NCBI GenBank assembly: GCA_016125185.1 | Contig: WGMG01000006.1 | Location: forward strand, 1,945,889-2,009,888 | DNA from: Armatimonadota bacterium | GTDB lineage: Bacteria; Armatimonadota; Fimbriimonadia; Fimbriimonadales; Fimbriimonadaceae | DNA: 64,000 bases | Reading direction: 5' to 3' | Shown: one piece after another, positions 50,130 to 60,193 of the stretch | Layout: each line of letters opens with the position of its first letter | Position numbering within the stretch: the stretch's first letter is position 1 | Notes under the pieces: model-generated | Databases searched by the model: none | Told to the model about the DNA's origin: nothing | The model's input: the letters and a program-made list of their open reading frames with translations, nothing else | Position numbers and translations under genes: made by a program

Positions 50130-51539
50130 ATGAGAACCGATGAGCAGGCCTTAGTAGACCGCCTTCCTAACCTTGCGCAGGAAGAGGACAAGTACAAAGT
50201 TCGAGAGCAACTCGAAAACGTGCGTCCAGAAGATTTAGCGGACGCCATTCAACGCAGCGATTTTGAAATTGGGCTGGCGATTTTGCGCAAGCTCGACGCG
50301 GAGACGGCCGCTTACGTGTTGGTCGAACTCCCCGACGACACCTCGCGCTCGATCATCGCCGAGCTGCCCGATACCACCGTCGCCCACTACCTCGACATCC
50401 TTCCGATGGACGACGCGCTCGATCTTCGAGATAGTTTGTCTACCGAACGATTCGAGGCGCTTCTTCACGTCATTCCTGACCAAGACGCCCAAGAAATTCG
50501 TCGCCTTCTGAGCTACCCCGAAAACTCGGCGGGTCAGTTGATGACCGAAGACTACGTCGAGGTTGCTCCGACGGATACGATGAGCGATGTCTTGAATTTA
50601 ATTCGGAATACGAACGATGAAGAATTCGAGACGGTCAACTACATTTACGTCCTCAGCGAGGATCGGCACCTCCTCGGATTGCTCACGCTGAAGCGGGTTA
50701 TCCGGGCCCAACCGAACGCCCTCGCCCGCGACGTAATGTCGGCTGACATCATCACCGTCAACGCCACCATGCCCGAAGAAGAGGTTGCGCGCGTGCTTGC
50801 TCGCTACGGATTCTCGGCGGTTCCCGTCCTCGATGATCGAGGGCGAATGCTCGGCATCATCACGGCTGACGACGCCCAGGAGATTCTGGAAGAGGCACAG
50901 ACCGAAGACGTCCTCATGCTGGGTGGCGTCACGGGCGATGCGGAAAACTACCTCGCGCTGTCGATCGTGGAATTGGTCAAGCGCCGGTTACCTTGGCTCG
51001 TCGTTCTGTTCGTCGCCGAGTTCCTAACCGGCAGCGTATTGCGGCACTACCTGGGCAAGGATGCCGACGACGACCCTTCCGCTTCACTTGCGATCATCGC
51101 CAAGCTTCAGCTCTTTGTGCCGCTCCTGATCGGCGCAGGCGGTAACGCCGGTTCGCAGGTCACCACGACGATCACGCGGGCTTTGGCCCTTGGCGACGTC
51201 CGATCTCGTGACTGGTTCCGCGTCATTCGGCGGGAGTTTTCGGTTGCGCTGATCATCGGCGCGACGCTGGGCCTGATCGGGTTTGCCAGGGTTGCGCTAC
51301 CGGTTATCGGCTGGTCACAACCGCTCTACTTCTCCCTGACCGTCGCCCTATCGCTCCCGTGCATCATCTTGTGGGCGGCGACGGTGGGTTCGGTGTTACC
51401 CATCGCGGCGAAGCGGTTTGGCATCGACCCGGCGGTCATGAGCGCGCCGTTCATCTCGACGTTCGTCGATGCGACCGGGTTGATCATCTACTTTGAGGTC
51501 GCCCACCGCGTGATGACCGCCTTCGGCAAGTCGTTCTAG
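50130..51539 (+). CDS. mgtE: magnesium transporter MgtE
   Basis: 469 aa. An N-domain (RPEDLADAIQRSDFEIGLAILRKLDAETAAYVLVELPD) precedes two CBS domains (about 140-265; NSAGQLMTEDYVEVAPTDTMSDVL and FSAVPVLDDRGRMLGIITADDA). The five-helix channel follows, with LLIGAGGNAGSQVTTTITRALALG near residues 330-355. It admits Mg2+ and closes when the CBS and N domains bind it. The stop overlaps the convergent 51536 gene by 4 nt. Confidence 0.96.
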   Translation: MRTDEQALVDRLPNLAQEEDKYKVREQLENVRPEDLADAIQRSDFEIGLAILRKLDAETAAYVLVELPDDTSRSIIAELPDTTVAHYLDILPMDDALDLRDSLSTERFEALLHVIPDQDAQEIRRLLSYPENSAGQLMTEDYVEVAPTDTMSDVLNLIRNTNDEEFETVNYIYVLSEDRHLLGLLTLKRVIRAQPNALARDVMSADIITVNATMPEEEVARVLARYGFSAVPVLDDRGRMLGIITADDAQEILEEAQTEDVLMLGGVTGDAENYLALSIVELVKRRLPWLVVLFVAEFLTGSVLRHYLGKDADDDPSASLAIIAKLQLFVPLLIGAGGNAGSQVTTTITRALALGDVRSRDWFRVIRREFSVALIIGATLGLIGFARVALPVIGWSQPLYFSLTVALSLPCIILWAATVGSVLPIAAKRFGIDPAVMSAPFISTFVDATGLIIYFEVAHRVMTAFGKSF

Positions 51540-52093
51540 GACCAGATCGTCACCGGGTGGGCGCTCATCTGTTGGGTGTTGTCGTAGATCGGGATGCGCA
51601 TCGCGCTCGCAAACTTGGCCGCGCGGGCAACCGTCGGTTGTCCGCCCATCTGGATTGAGCCGGCCGGAAGTCGGGTCTCGGTTTCGAGAACCATCAGCGG
51701 AGCCCGGCCCTGCTTCCAGTGGAGCACCAGGTGATAGTTCGCCGCTCCGGGGGCCATCAGCGAAGGTGACGCCACCACAACCAGCGCGTCGATTTCATCG
51801 AGGGTGCCCTGCCACAAGCGGGGCACAAAGCCTGGGCCTTGCCTCCGCCGGTACGTGCGATTTTTGAGGTCAAATCGAATTCGAACCAGCGATAGATTCG
51901 CCCAGATTCCAGCGAGAAAGACCATGAGTCCGACGCTGAGGAACCACGTGTTGAAGGTGACGACGCCGTACACCATCATCAAAGCGCCGCCGCCGATGCA
52001 CGCATAAACGAGGCCCATGTAGAGCCGATCCGGCTCGAACACCAAAAAGCGCTCTTCCTTCAGAAATCGTCCACGCGTGGGCGTCTCCAGCAT
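51536..52093 (-). CDS. hypothetical two-helix membrane protein downstream of lon
   Basis: 185 aa. Helices lie at about residues 28-45 and 49-69, followed by a cytosolic beta-rich domain (RIRFDLKNRTYRRRQGPGFVPRLWQGTLDEIDALVVV, LVLHWKQGRAPLMVLETETRL) resembling a membrane-attached PH-like fold. The ATG directly follows the lon stop, so it is the last gene of the MFS-hsp20-lon operon. Function is unknown. Confidence 0.65.
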   Translation of the reverse strand: MLETPTRGRFLKEERFLVFEPDRLYMGLVYACIGGGALMMVYGVVTFNTWFLSVGLMVFLAGIWANLSLVRIRFDLKNRTYRRRQGPGFVPRLWQGTLDEIDALVVVASPSLMAPGAANYHLVLHWKQGRAPLMVLETETRLPAGSIQMGGQPTVARAAKFASAMRIPIYDNTQQMSAHPVTIWS

Positions 52094-54526
52094 CTATTTC
52101 TCCAGGGCGTACCGCAAAACCTGCTCCGCCCGATCCACAAAATGCACACTCAGCAAGGCGCGGATAGCGGCGGGAACATCCTCATAATAGTCTTTCTTGT
52201 TTTGGTCGGGCAAGATTAACGTCTGCACTCCGGCCCGTTGCGCGGCCAGCACCTTCTCCTTGATGCCTCCGACCGGCAAAACCTGACCGCTGAGGGTGAT
52301 TTCGCCCGTCATCGCCAGGCGATGTTTCACCTTACGTTTGGTAAACAACGAGACCAACGCCGTCAGCATCGTCACGCCCGCACTGGGACCGTCCTTGGGC
52401 ACTGCCCCCGCCGGAACGTGGACGTGGATTTCGTTCTTCTCGAACTGCTCTGAGTTGATCTTCAGTTCCTTCGCGTGCGATCGAATGTAGCTAAGGGCGG
52501 CAGTAACCGACTCGCGCATCACGTCGCCAAGCTGACCGGTCACGATCAGCCCCTTCGTTCCCGGCATTTCGGTGGACTCGATAAAGAGCACATCGCCGCC
52601 GACGGGAGTCCAGGCGAGGCCAACCGCCACGCCGGGGATCATTTCTCGTTCATTGATAAGATCGTGAAGGTAGCGCGGCGCACCCAAAGCGGTCTCAACA
52701 AACTTTTCGGTGACCGTCAGCTTGGCGGTTCGCCCTTCGGCGAACTGGCGAGTGACCTTTCGCACCACGCTTCCGATCTCGCGCTCCAGGTTTCGAACGC
52801 CCGCCTCCCGCGTGTAGTGGCGAACGAGCTTCTGAATCGCTTCTGGCTTGAAGGCAATCTGCGAAGGGCGCAGTCCGTGCTCCTTCACCTGCTTCGGCAC
52901 TAGGTGCCGAATGGCGATTTGGACCTTTTCTTCCTCGGTATAGCCGCCAAGCTCGATGACTTCCATTCGGTCTCGGAGGGCAGGTGGAATTGTGTCCAAC
53001 CTATTAGCGGTTGCTACGAAGAACACCTTGGAAAGATCGAACGGCGTATCCAAATAGTGATCACGGAACGTCGAATTCTGCTCCGGGTCCAGAACCTCTA
53101 GCAACGCCGAAGAGGGATCGCCGCGGAAGTCGTTGCCGAGCTTATCGATTTCGTCCAGGACCATCACGGGATTATTGGTGCCAACCCGGCGAATCGTCTG
53201 GATCAATTGTCCGGGCAAGGCCCCGATGTAGGTTCGGCGGTGGCCGCGAATCTCGGCCTCGTCTCGCATGCCGCCCAGCGACATTCGGGCGTACTTGCGG
53301 CCCATTGCGTCGGCGATGGATCGGCCGAGCGAGGTCTTACCCACGCCGGGAGGTCCGACAAAGCAAAGGATCGGCTGGCGGATCACGCCGTCCGTCTTCA
53401 CCTTGCGCACGGCAAGAAACTCAACGATTCGATCCTTGATCTTGTCCAGGCCGTAGTGGTCCTCGTTTAGCACCTCGAGGGCGTGCTTCAAGTCCAAGTT
53501 ATCGACCGTCGATTCGTTCCAGGGCAGAGCCGTCAGGGTCTCGATGTAGGTTCTCGCCACCGAGTACTCGGGTGAACCAGGATTCAACCGCTTCAGCCGG
53601 TCGTATTCGCGATTCGCTTCCTTCAGCGCCTCGGCAGGCAGCTTGGCTTGGTCGATCTTCAATCGAAGATCATCCAGTTCATCGCCTCGGTCGTCGCCTT
53701 CACCCAGTTCTCGCTGAATCGCCTTTAGTTGCTCGCGCAAATAATACTCGCGTTGGTTTTTGCTCAGCTCGGCGTTGACTTCGGTCTGGACTTTCGAGGT
53801 CAGCTCCAAAACCCGAACTTCCTTCACCAGCATCTCAAGGAGCTTCTTCAACCGATCCTCAAGATCGGACGTTTCCAAAATCTTTTGCTTATCCTCGACG
53901 TTGAAGTGCATGTGCGCGGCCACTAAGTCGGCCATCACGTTGGTCTCGTTGACCGCCTGCGTCAGCGACCGCAGTTCGTCCGGCAGACCCGGCGAAAGGC
54001 GAATCGCCTGCTCGAACATCGAGGCGACGGTTCGGCGCAGGGCCTCGATCTCCTCGGCCCCTTCGGCCGGCATCTCCGGTTCGTCGATGGCTTCGATTCG
54101 CGCCCGCATGTACGGCGCCTCGGTGATTCGCTCCACGATCTTAAAGCGCTGGATGCCCTGGACGATCAGCCGAACAGAGTCGGGCAGCTTCACCAGCGTC
54201 CGCACGATCACCGCGCATCCGTAGTCGAAAACGCCGTCGAAACCAGGCTCGTCTAGCTGCGGGTCGCGCTGGGCCACCACGCCGATCACACGGTTATTGC
54301 CGCTCACCGCATCGTCGATGAGCTTCACGCCGCCCTCGCGCGTGATGCTCAGCGGCGCGATCAGCATCGGGTAGATCACGCTGTCTCGCAGCGGCAGAAT
54401 GCTGATCTCCTCGGGAACGACGGGCTTGCGCTCCTCCTCATCGGGCATCACATCATGCACGATAGGTGGCCGTTCCGGTTCGGAATCGGTCGTTTGGTCT
54501 TCGATGGGTAGTTTTAGATCAGCCAT
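52094..54526 (-). CDS. lon: ATP-dependent protease Lon
   Basis: 810 aa. The N-terminal substrate domain starts at [22 protein letters not shown]. The Walker [10 protein letters not shown] is near residue 390 and Walker [10 protein letters not shown] near 455. The protease active site is [10 protein letters not shown] (Ser near 713) with the lysine in [12 protein letters not shown]. The polar N-terminal 40 residues are a mild extension. It degrades misfolded and regulatory proteins. It starts one base after the Hsp20 stop, so chaperone and protease are co-expressed. Confidence 0.97.
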   Translation of the reverse strand: MADLKLPIEDQTTDSEPERPPIVHDVMPDEEERKPVVPEEISILPLRDSVIYPMLIAPLSITREGGVKLIDDAVSGNNRVIGVVAQRDPQLDEPGFDGVFDYGCAVIVRTLVKLPDSVRLIVQGIQRFKIVERITEAPYMRARIEAIDEPEMPAEGAEEIEALRRTVASMFEQAIRLSPGLPDELRSLTQAVNETNVMADLVAAHMHFNVEDKQKILETSDLEDRLKKLLEMLVKEVRVLELTSKVQTEVNAELSKNQREYYLREQLKAIQRELGEGDDRGDELDDLRLKIDQAKLPAEALKEANREYDRLKRLNPGSPEYSVARTYIETLTALPWNESTVDNLDLKHALEVLNEDHYGLDKIKDRIVEFLAVRKVKTDGVIRQPILCFVGPPGVGKTSLGRSIADAMGRKYARMSLGGMRDEAEIRGHRRTYIGALPGQLIQTIRRVGTNNPVMVLDEIDKLGNDFRGDPSSALLEVLDPEQNSTFRDHYLDTPFDLSKVFFVATANRLDTIPPALRDRMEVIELGGYTEEEKVQIAIRHLVPKQVKEHGLRPSQIAFKPEAIQKLVRHYTREAGVRNLEREIGSVVRKVTRQFAEGRTAKLTVTEKFVETALGAPRYLHDLINEREMIPGVAVGLAWTPVGGDVLFIESTEMPGTKGLIVTGQLGDVMRESVTAALSYIRSHAKELKINSEQFEKNEIHVHVPAGAVPKDGPSAGVTMLTALVSLFTKRKVKHRLAMTGEITLSGQVLPVGGIKEKVLAAQRAGVQTLILPDQNKKDYYEDVPAAIRALLSVHFVDRAEQVLRYALEK

Positions 54527-54976
54527 TTATTCTGTTTCGATGACAACTTGCTGGGGTGCGGACGGCTTCTTAGGAATCAGGACAATGAGCATTCCGTTTC
54601 GGAAGATCGCTCGGATATCGTTGATGTCGACGGAAACGTCGGGCGGCAGAGCAACCTCACGCTCGAATTCGCCATAAAGTATCTCTAATTGAAATACGCC
54701 GACGCGCTCCTGTTCTGACTCAACATCCTCGTGCCGCATTCCCCGAAGAAGAATCGCGTGTTGCTCAGGAATGTACAGCAGGTCGACCGAGTCGCCTTTC
54801 ACGCCTGCCAGTTCGGCCTTCAGCACCAGCCGCTCGGTCTCTTCGGTAAGGTCGACCAAGGGCTCCCAACTCTTCTTGGTCGCCAGCCGCGGGCGCGCGC
54901 TCGAAAGCTCACCGCTGAGCTTGCTCAGATCGGATACGCCCTGCCAAAAGAATTCGTCACGGTCTCGTCGAGACAT
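54527..54976 (-). CDS. small heat shock protein (Hsp20/alpha-crystallin)
   Basis: 149 aa. The alpha-crystallin domain begins at PLVDLTEETERLVLKAELAGVKGDSVDLLY and runs through FERVGVFQ-like FQLEILYGEFEREVALPPDVSVDINDIRAIFRNGMLIVLIPK, with the final GMLIVLIPK the family hallmark. It holds unfolded proteins for refolding or degradation and sits directly ahead of lon. An AGAGAAG site precedes the ATG. It lies 6 nt after the MFS gene. Confidence 0.92.
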   Translation of the reverse strand: MSRRDRDEFFWQGVSDLSKLSGELSSARPRLATKKSWEPLVDLTEETERLVLKAELAGVKGDSVDLLYIPEQHAILLRGMRHEDVESEQERVGVFQLEILYGEFEREVALPPDVSVDINDIRAIFRNGMLIVLIPKKPSAPQQVVIETE

Positions 54977-54982
54977 CTTCTC

Positions 54983-56245
54983 TTATTTTGCCTCTAAAGA
55001 GAGCTTACTTGTCCAAGCCCAGATGGTTAACAACACCATGAGTCCAGCAGAAAGCTGTAAGGCGAACGGCAAACCCTTGTGTTCCGCGATCCATCCGAAC
55101 GGGTAAACGCCGATCGGTCCGATGCCGCTGAGAGCCCAAATGTGCATCGAAATGACCCTTCCGCGCAAGTGCTCGGGCGCAATTTGCTGAAACAAAGAGT
55201 TGCAGGTATTAAAAATCGTGACGTTGCTGAGGCCCAGCAAAATCAGTACTGGCATCGCTACCCAAATGGTCGTGGCGAAAGAGAGCAGCAACAAGCCGAT
55301 CGTCACGAGGGTCACACTGCCTCGGATCAGCAAGCCTTTGATGTCGTCGTCGGCCGTCTTGGCCACAATGATCAGCGCCAAGATCGCCCCAATCCCAACG
55401 CCGGTGGTCACGATGCCGACGCCCTCGTCGCCCATGTGAAGCATGTCCTTGGCGATGGCTGGCATCTGAACCAGATAGAAAAGGGCGAGGAACGACAGAC
55501 CGGTTTCCAGCAAAAAGAGCATCCGCAGACGCTTCTCGCGCCAGGTGTACCGAAAGCCTTCGACGATGAGGTCGAACATTGCCGAGGTGCGGTCGGCTTT
55601 GGCGCTCAGGTCCGCTTTGATCGCCAATGCGGCGAAGATGAGGGCGATGAAGGAGATTCCATTGATCAGATAGCACGAATCGACCCCAAACCGCACCAAG
55701 AGCAGAGCCGCCAGGGCTGGCCCAAACACGCGGGCCAGATTGAAGGTCAGACCCTGAAAGGGGATGGCGATGGCAAGATCTTCCTTGGGCACGACTGAAC
55801 TCACGGTCGCCTGGCGCGCCGGCATCTCAAAGCACGACACGATGCCATTGAGGAAGGCGATGACAAAAAGATGCTCCACCCGAACGGTCTTGGTCCAGGT
55901 CAGATAGGCCACCAAGAGCGCAGTCATAGCCAGAAGAACCTGACTCCACGCCAGGAGCGCGCGCTTGTTCATTTTGTCCACGTAGCTCCCCGCGAAGGGG
56001 CCGAGTAAGGTCACCGGGATCATCGAACACAGCGAAATCAGGGCCAGACGCTCCTTACTGCCGGTCAGGTCGTACACCAAAACGCCTTGGCCGACGTTCT
56101 GCACCCAAGAGCCGACGAAAGAAAGAAAAGCGCCGATCCAGAGGAGGCGGAAATCGCGATAGCGAAAGACCCGATAGAACTTCGACTCGGGGTTTTTCAG
56201 AAAACTGAGTGCGCGCGCCGGAGTGAAGGTTTGAAAGCGCGCCAT
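54983..56245 (-). CDS. MFS transporter (EntS-like, MFS_3 type)
   Basis: 420 aa with about 12 helices. YRDFRLLWIGAFLSFVGSWVQNVGQGVLVYDLTGS, the A-loop GPFAGSYVDKMNKR and the AIAIPFQGLTFNLARVFGPALAALL segment match the EntS/MFS_3 group of exporters. The substrate is unknown. TACTAT ends 7 nt before the ATG with no ribosome site. It is first in the operon with hsp20 and lon. Confidence 0.87.
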   Translation of the reverse strand: MARFQTFTPARALSFLKNPESKFYRVFRYRDFRLLWIGAFLSFVGSWVQNVGQGVLVYDLTGSKERLALISLCSMIPVTLLGPFAGSYVDKMNKRALLAWSQVLLAMTALLVAYLTWTKTVRVEHLFVIAFLNGIVSCFEMPARQATVSSVVPKEDLAIAIPFQGLTFNLARVFGPALAALLLVRFGVDSCYLINGISFIALIFAALAIKADLSAKADRTSAMFDLIVEGFRYTWREKRLRMLFLLETGLSFLALFYLVQMPAIAKDMLHMGDEGVGIVTTGVGIGAILALIIVAKTADDDIKGLLIRGSVTLVTIGLLLLSFATTIWVAMPVLILLGLSNVTIFNTCNSLFQQIAPEHLRGRVISMHIWALSGIGPIGVYPFGWIAEHKGLPFALQLSAGLMVLLTIWAWTSKLSLEAK

Positions 56246-56366
56246 TTGCTCAATAGTATGCCCCGCTGACGGCGGGTTCTCTTATTCCTACGATCCCTCG
56301 ATAACGAAGGTCGGCAATCCGGCAGGATAACCGTGCCGATCGGCCCCCGAGCGACGTAGAATAGAG

Positions 56367-56738
56367 ATGATGGCCCAGTGGACACTCTACTACGATGGAG
56401 GATGCAACCTCTGCCATACGAGCCAGCTTCGAATCGAGAAGTGGGCCGAGAAGGCAGGGCAACCGCTTCACGTCGATGTGCTTCAGTCCAACGAAGCCCT
56501 GGCGAAGGGCTACACGCTGGAGGGCTTGGTGCTGGAAATTGACGGCCAACCCCATGTCGGCTACGACGGCTGGCTGGAATCCATGAAGGTCGCGCCCTGG
56601 TGGGGACGCTGGATTTACAAGTTGCGGAAAGTTAGCCTGGCGCGTCGATTCTTCAAATGGGTCTATGGCGTGGTGGCGAAATACCGTTATAAGTGGTTCG
56701 GAACACGCAGTTGCCCCATTCCGACGCCGAAAGCGTGA
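56367..56738 (+). CDS. DCC-family thiol-disulfide oxidoreductase-like protein
   Basis: 123 aa. The family signature YDGGCNLCHTSQLRIEKW gives a CxxC pair (Cys14-Cys17), then VDVLQSNEALAKGYTLEGLVLEI and YDGWLESMKVAPWWGR. DCC proteins have a thioredoxin-like fold of unclear role. TAGAAT lies 4 nt before the first ATG. It stands alone upstream of tRNA-Cys. Confidence 0.88.
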   Translation: MMAQWTLYYDGGCNLCHTSQLRIEKWAEKAGQPLHVDVLQSNEALAKGYTLEGLVLEIDGQPHVGYDGWLESMKVAPWWGRWIYKLRKVSLARRFFKWVYGVVAKYRYKWFGTRSCPIPTPKA

Positions 56739-56760
56739 CATAATAAATATTCCTCTTTGG

Positions 56761-56837
56761 GGTGCCGTGCCCAAGTGGCCTAAGGGGTCGGTCTGCAAAA
56801 CCGTTATTCGGCGGTTCGAATCCGCCCGGCACCTCCA
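56761..56837 (+). tRNA. tRNA-Cys (GCA)
   Basis: The acceptor GGTGCCG pairs with CGGCACC. The D-arm is CCC...GGG. The anticodon loop CTGCAAA gives anticodon GCA, with a 4-bp core stem and a T-T mismatch at its top. The T-arm is GGCGG-TTCGAAT-CCGCC. The discriminator is T, the known cysteine identity base. CCA is encoded (56835-56837). Confidence 0.95.
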
Positions 56838-56881
56838 ACTCTTCCTCATCTTCCACCTCGCCACTTTCGTCAAAAATGACT

Positions 56882-56917
56882 GACTACAATTGTAGTTTCT
56901 GTGATATGATGCGGTTA
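56882..56917 (+). promoter_or_regulatory. extended -10 promoter with a perfect 14-bp palindromic operator
   Basis: ACTACAATTGTAGT (56883-56896) is a perfect palindrome of the TACA-N2-TGTA kind used by BlaI/MecI/CopY-type repressors. It overlaps the -35 and spacer of TGATATGAT (extended -10, hexamer 56905-56910), which ends 6 nt before the ATG at 56917. Transcription would start at or next to the A of the start codon. Confidence 0.55.
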
Positions 56918-57687
56918 TGACGAGTGCGCTTTTGGCCCTGTTTACCCTTCAAACGGCATCGCCAGCGGCTCCAGTTGACCAAACCTGGAAGTTCCAAATG
57001 GGCGCTAAGGGCCGAGCCAGCTCGCCGGTTGGCACCATCGATAACTTCTCGCTCACCGGGGAGCTTTCGTTCGCGATAGTCAAGAAGCTTCCCGACAACC
57101 TCGACCTCGTCCGTCTGAAGCTCAAACTCAAACGCAACCAGAACAAACTGCTGGAGGCCTTCACCACTGGTTTCGACAAGGTCAAGGAAGGCGACCGGGA
57201 CAACTCAACTTATCAGGATGGCGAGTTCGCCTACGTCACCGAGTTGTACACGTTCGATCGAACCAAGGCCACCGTCGTCGATTACAACTCCACCACGGAC
57301 TCCTCTTCGGCGCAGATTCTGGAGTCGATGGCCCTTGCCTTGGCGATGGTCCAGCAATGCTTCAACGGCCCCGAACTGCGCCACGAATACCCTCTCGCCA
57401 AGGACGGTCCGCGAAACTACTTCATCACCTACCGCGAAAATCTCAACGCGAACACGGACGAGAGCCAGGGCGAGGCCGCCTACAAGTTCAGCCTGAAGCT
57501 GAAGGACCATACCGGCACCTATCCCAACTTCTTCACCGGGGCCGTGCGCCTCAACCGCAAGACCGGCTACGTTCGCTACATCACGACGACCTCCTACCCT
57601 ATAGACCAGCCGAGTGTGAACGATAATAGTGGAGAAAGCACCGCGAGGGCATGGTCGATCCGACTCGACGAGAAGGAACGCGACTAG
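56917..57687 (+). CDS. hypothetical exported protein, 256 aa
   Basis: The short signal segment MTSALLALFTLQTASPAAP is followed by a beta-rich domain with long strands (TGELSFAIVKKLPDNLDLVRLKLKLKR, EAAYKFSLKLKDHTGTYPNFFTGAVRLNRKTGYVRYITTTSY). It looks like a curved barrel or lipoprotein-sorting type fold, but there is no firm family. It appears leaderless and possibly repressor-controlled through the palindrome upstream. Confidence 0.7.
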   Translation: MTSALLALFTLQTASPAAPVDQTWKFQMGAKGRASSPVGTIDNFSLTGELSFAIVKKLPDNLDLVRLKLKLKRNQNKLLEAFTTGFDKVKEGDRDNSTYQDGEFAYVTELYTFDRTKATVVDYNSTTDSSSAQILESMALALAMVQQCFNGPELRHEYPLAKDGPRNYFITYRENLNANTDESQGEAAYKFSLKLKDHTGTYPNFFTGAVRLNRKTGYVRYITTTSYPIDQPSVNDNSGESTARAWSIRLDEKERD

Positions 57688-57747
57688 CCGCCGACTTTTC
57701 CACAGTCGGTTCGTTTGCGGACCGCGAATCGTCTTTACTATCCAGTC

Positions 57748-58494
57748 ATGGGGACCCGCGCCGTTGAATCCGCCCACGCGATCACGCCGATCGGTGTGGT
57801 TTCTCCGCCCCCGATCCTGGTGCAGACGCCCGCCTTCGAGGGCACTCTCGCCGCCCTTTTCCGATGCGTTCGCGACCATAAGGTCGACCTCATGGAGGTC
57901 CCGCTGGAACCCATCTGCGAGGCGTACCTCGACTACCTGATGGCCTCACCAGACACCAACCTGGACGAAGCCGCCGCCGCCCTGACCGTGCTGGCCTACC
58001 TGCTGGAGCGCAAGGCGTGGCAGTTGTTGCCGGTCGAAGAAGACGAAGAACCTGAATTCGAGGAGCCGACCGCGCTTCCCGACCCCACCGCCTACGAGTA
58101 CTCAGACGTCATCCAGCTTCTGCTGACCGGCCACGACGAGCGGTCAAAGCTGTTTTTCCGCACCAACGGCCCCGACCCTTCGCTTTACGAAATTCCCTAC
58201 TCCGTCGGCGAGGTCACCATCGGCGATCTCGCCCGCGCGTTCGAATCGCTGATCCGCCGGGCCCAGCCCGGTCAGGTCGAGCTTTTGGGCAAGCCGCGAA
58301 AATCGCTCAACGAGCAGATGCGGGTCGTTCTGCTGGCGCTGAACAAGGAGTTCCGCCCCATCACGTCCCTGTTCGTCGGCTCGTACACGCGAAGCGATGC
58401 CGTCTACTGGTTCCTGGCCCTGCTGGAACTCATCCGCTTGAAGCAGGCATTGGTTAAACTAAACGGCGAGGAGGTTCTCTTCGCCAAAAAATGA
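57748..58494 (+). CDS. scpA: segregation and condensation protein A
   Basis: 248 aa from the ATG at 57748 (TACTAT ends 6 nt before it); a TTG at 57715 is less likely. The N-terminal helix region ILVQTPAFEGTLAALFRCVRDHKVDLMEVPLEPI, the LAYLLERKAWQLLPV segment and the C-terminal winged helix (SLFVGSYTRSDAVYWFLALLELIRLKQALV) match ScpA. This kleisin joins SMC and ScpB for chromosome segregation. It overlaps scpB by 4 nt. Confidence 0.9.
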   Translation: MGTRAVESAHAITPIGVVSPPPILVQTPAFEGTLAALFRCVRDHKVDLMEVPLEPICEAYLDYLMASPDTNLDEAAAALTVLAYLLERKAWQLLPVEEDEEPEFEEPTALPDPTAYEYSDVIQLLLTGHDERSKLFFRTNGPDPSLYEIPYSVGEVTIGDLARAFESLIRRAQPGQVELLGKPRKSLNEQMRVVLLALNKEFRPITSLFVGSYTRSDAVYWFLALLELIRLKQALVKLNGEEVLFAKK

Positions 58495-59030
58495 CCCTTG
58501 TCGATCAACTAGAGGCCCTCTTGTTCGTCAGCGAAGCCCCAGCCAAGTTGGGTGACCTGGCCCGGACGCTCGGCATTACCGAAGGGCAGGTCGAACAGGG
58601 ATTGGAGATCCTTGCGGAACATCTTGAGGCGTCAGGTGCGCTAAAATTAGTAAAGATCGCCGGGGGATACCAGCTCGCCACCAAAGCCGAATTCTCGGAA
58701 TTGGTGGGTGCCTACATGAAGCCCCAAAAGCAGCGTCTGAGTCGGAGCATTATGGAAGTCCTAGCCATTGTCGCTTACAAACAGCCGATTACCGCCGGAG
58801 AAATCGAAGTCGTTCGCGGCGTCCAGAGCGACTACGGGCTGCGGGTCCTCCAGGAGCGAAACCTCATCTGCGAGGTCGGACGAAAGCAGACTCCCGGCCG
58901 CCCCATCCTTTTCGGAACCACCCAACAATTCCTGCATCAGTTTAATCTCGAAGGGCTCAACCAGCTTCCGCAGCTCGATGTCGACGCCATCCCGGCGTTG
59001 CCCGCCGAGTCTTCGGAGGCCGACGAATGA
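58491..59030 (+). CDS. scpB: segregation and condensation protein B
   Basis: 179 aa. Two winged-helix domains show QLEALLFVSEAPAKLGDLARTLGITEGQVEQGLEIL and LSRSIMEVLAIVAYKQPITAGEIEVVRGVQSDYGLRVLQERNLI, with GRPILFGTTQQFL at the end, all classic ScpB. It forms the SMC-ScpAB complex. The start overlaps scpA and the stop overlaps dacA. Confidence 0.95.
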   Translation: MTLVDQLEALLFVSEAPAKLGDLARTLGITEGQVEQGLEILAEHLEASGALKLVKIAGGYQLATKAEFSELVGAYMKPQKQRLSRSIMEVLAIVAYKQPITAGEIEVVRGVQSDYGLRVLQERNLICEVGRKQTPGRPILFGTTQQFLHQFNLEGLNQLPQLDVDAIPALPAESSEADE

Positions 59031-60193
59031 GCCTGATTCTGCCCCTCATCTTCAAACTCGCGGTGACGAGCTTTGCCGAAGCTCCGCACCCGCTACGCGA
59101 TACCTCGATGGTCGCCGGGTGCATCATCGAAGCCAAGACCGGCAAAGTGGTGTGGTCGCGCGATAAGGACACGCCCCGCTATCCGGCCAGCACGACCAAG
59201 ATCATGACGTGCCTGCTGATGCTGGAGAACTATGGTCCCGAGGACATCATCACAGCGCCGAAGGACGTGGACAAGGTTCGCGAATCCAGCATGAACCTGA
59301 AGCCTTTCGAGCGGGTCCGAGTCAAGAACATGGCCTACGCGCTGATGCTCCGCAGCGCCAACGACGGATGCTACGCTATCGCCATGCAGATGGACGGCTC
59401 GGTCAAAAAGTTCGCCGAACGGATGAATAACCGAGCGAAGGAGATCGGGTGCGAGCACACCCACTTCGACAATCCGAACGGCCTCAACGACAAAAACCAC
59501 ACGATTTCGCCCTACGATCTCTGCCTCATCGCCCGCGAGGCCATGAAGCGGCCCGACTTCCGCGAGGTCGTCAAGACCGAGAAGAAGATCATCGACCGGA
59601 GCATCAACACAAAGGATAGGCTGATGGTCAGCCGCAACAAATATCTTTGGAAGGACCCCTCCGCCGATGGCATCAAGACCGGGTGGACCATCCCCGCCGG
59701 CCACACCTATGTCGGGAGCGCGACCCGCAACGGCACCGAGTTCATCGACAGCCTGATGAACGCCCCGCACTGGATGGACGACCACCAGAAAATGCTCACT
59801 TGGGCCTTCGACAACTACGAAACGAAGCTCATCCAAAACGCTGGACCGATCAAGTTTCCCAATCTGAAGGTCGCCGCCGAGCTTCGCGACGACGTTTACG
59901 CCTGCGTGAACAAGAACCGCGACCGGGTGGAAAGTCTCTTCGTTCCCGCAACCGGTTCCCATACCTTCAAGAAGGGAGATGTCGTCGGCACCCTCGACGT
60001 GACCGACGGCGACGGCTACACCCAGCACATTCCCGTCTATGCCACCGAGGACCAGCCGGACGGCGCTTATGCCGCCGCCGCCGCGATTTCTCCCGGTGGA
60101 ACCATGGGTTTGACCCTTTTCGCGGTTATCGGCACCCTCGCCGCCGGTACTATCATCTATCGTGGAATCATCCGTGCCCAGTCAAGAATCTGA
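59027..60193 (+). CDS. D-alanyl-D-alanine carboxypeptidase (DacA/PBP5-like)
   Basis: 388 aa. The serine peptidase motifs are S55-TTK58, S110-AN112 and K217-TG219. A signal segment leads, a C-terminal beta domain (LKVAAELRDDVYACVNKNRDRVESL) follows, and a final hydrophobic helix (MGLTLFAVIGTLAAGTII) anchors it. It trims the terminal D-Ala of peptidoglycan stems. It is coupled to scpB by 4 nt and overlaps rluB by 32 nt. Confidence 0.93.
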   Translation: MSLILPLIFKLAVTSFAEAPHPLRDTSMVAGCIIEAKTGKVVWSRDKDTPRYPASTTKIMTCLLMLENYGPEDIITAPKDVDKVRESSMNLKPFERVRVKNMAYALMLRSANDGCYAIAMQMDGSVKKFAERMNNRAKEIGCEHTHFDNPNGLNDKNHTISPYDLCLIAREAMKRPDFREVVKTEKKIIDRSINTKDRLMVSRNKYLWKDPSADGIKTGWTIPAGHTYVGSATRNGTEFIDSLMNAPHWMDDHQKMLTWAFDNYETKLIQNAGPIKFPNLKVAAELRDDVYACVNKNRDRVESLFVPATGSHTFKKGDVVGTLDVTDGDGYTQHIPVYATEDQPDGAYAAAAAISPGGTMGLTLFAVIGTLAAGTIIYRGIIRAQSRI

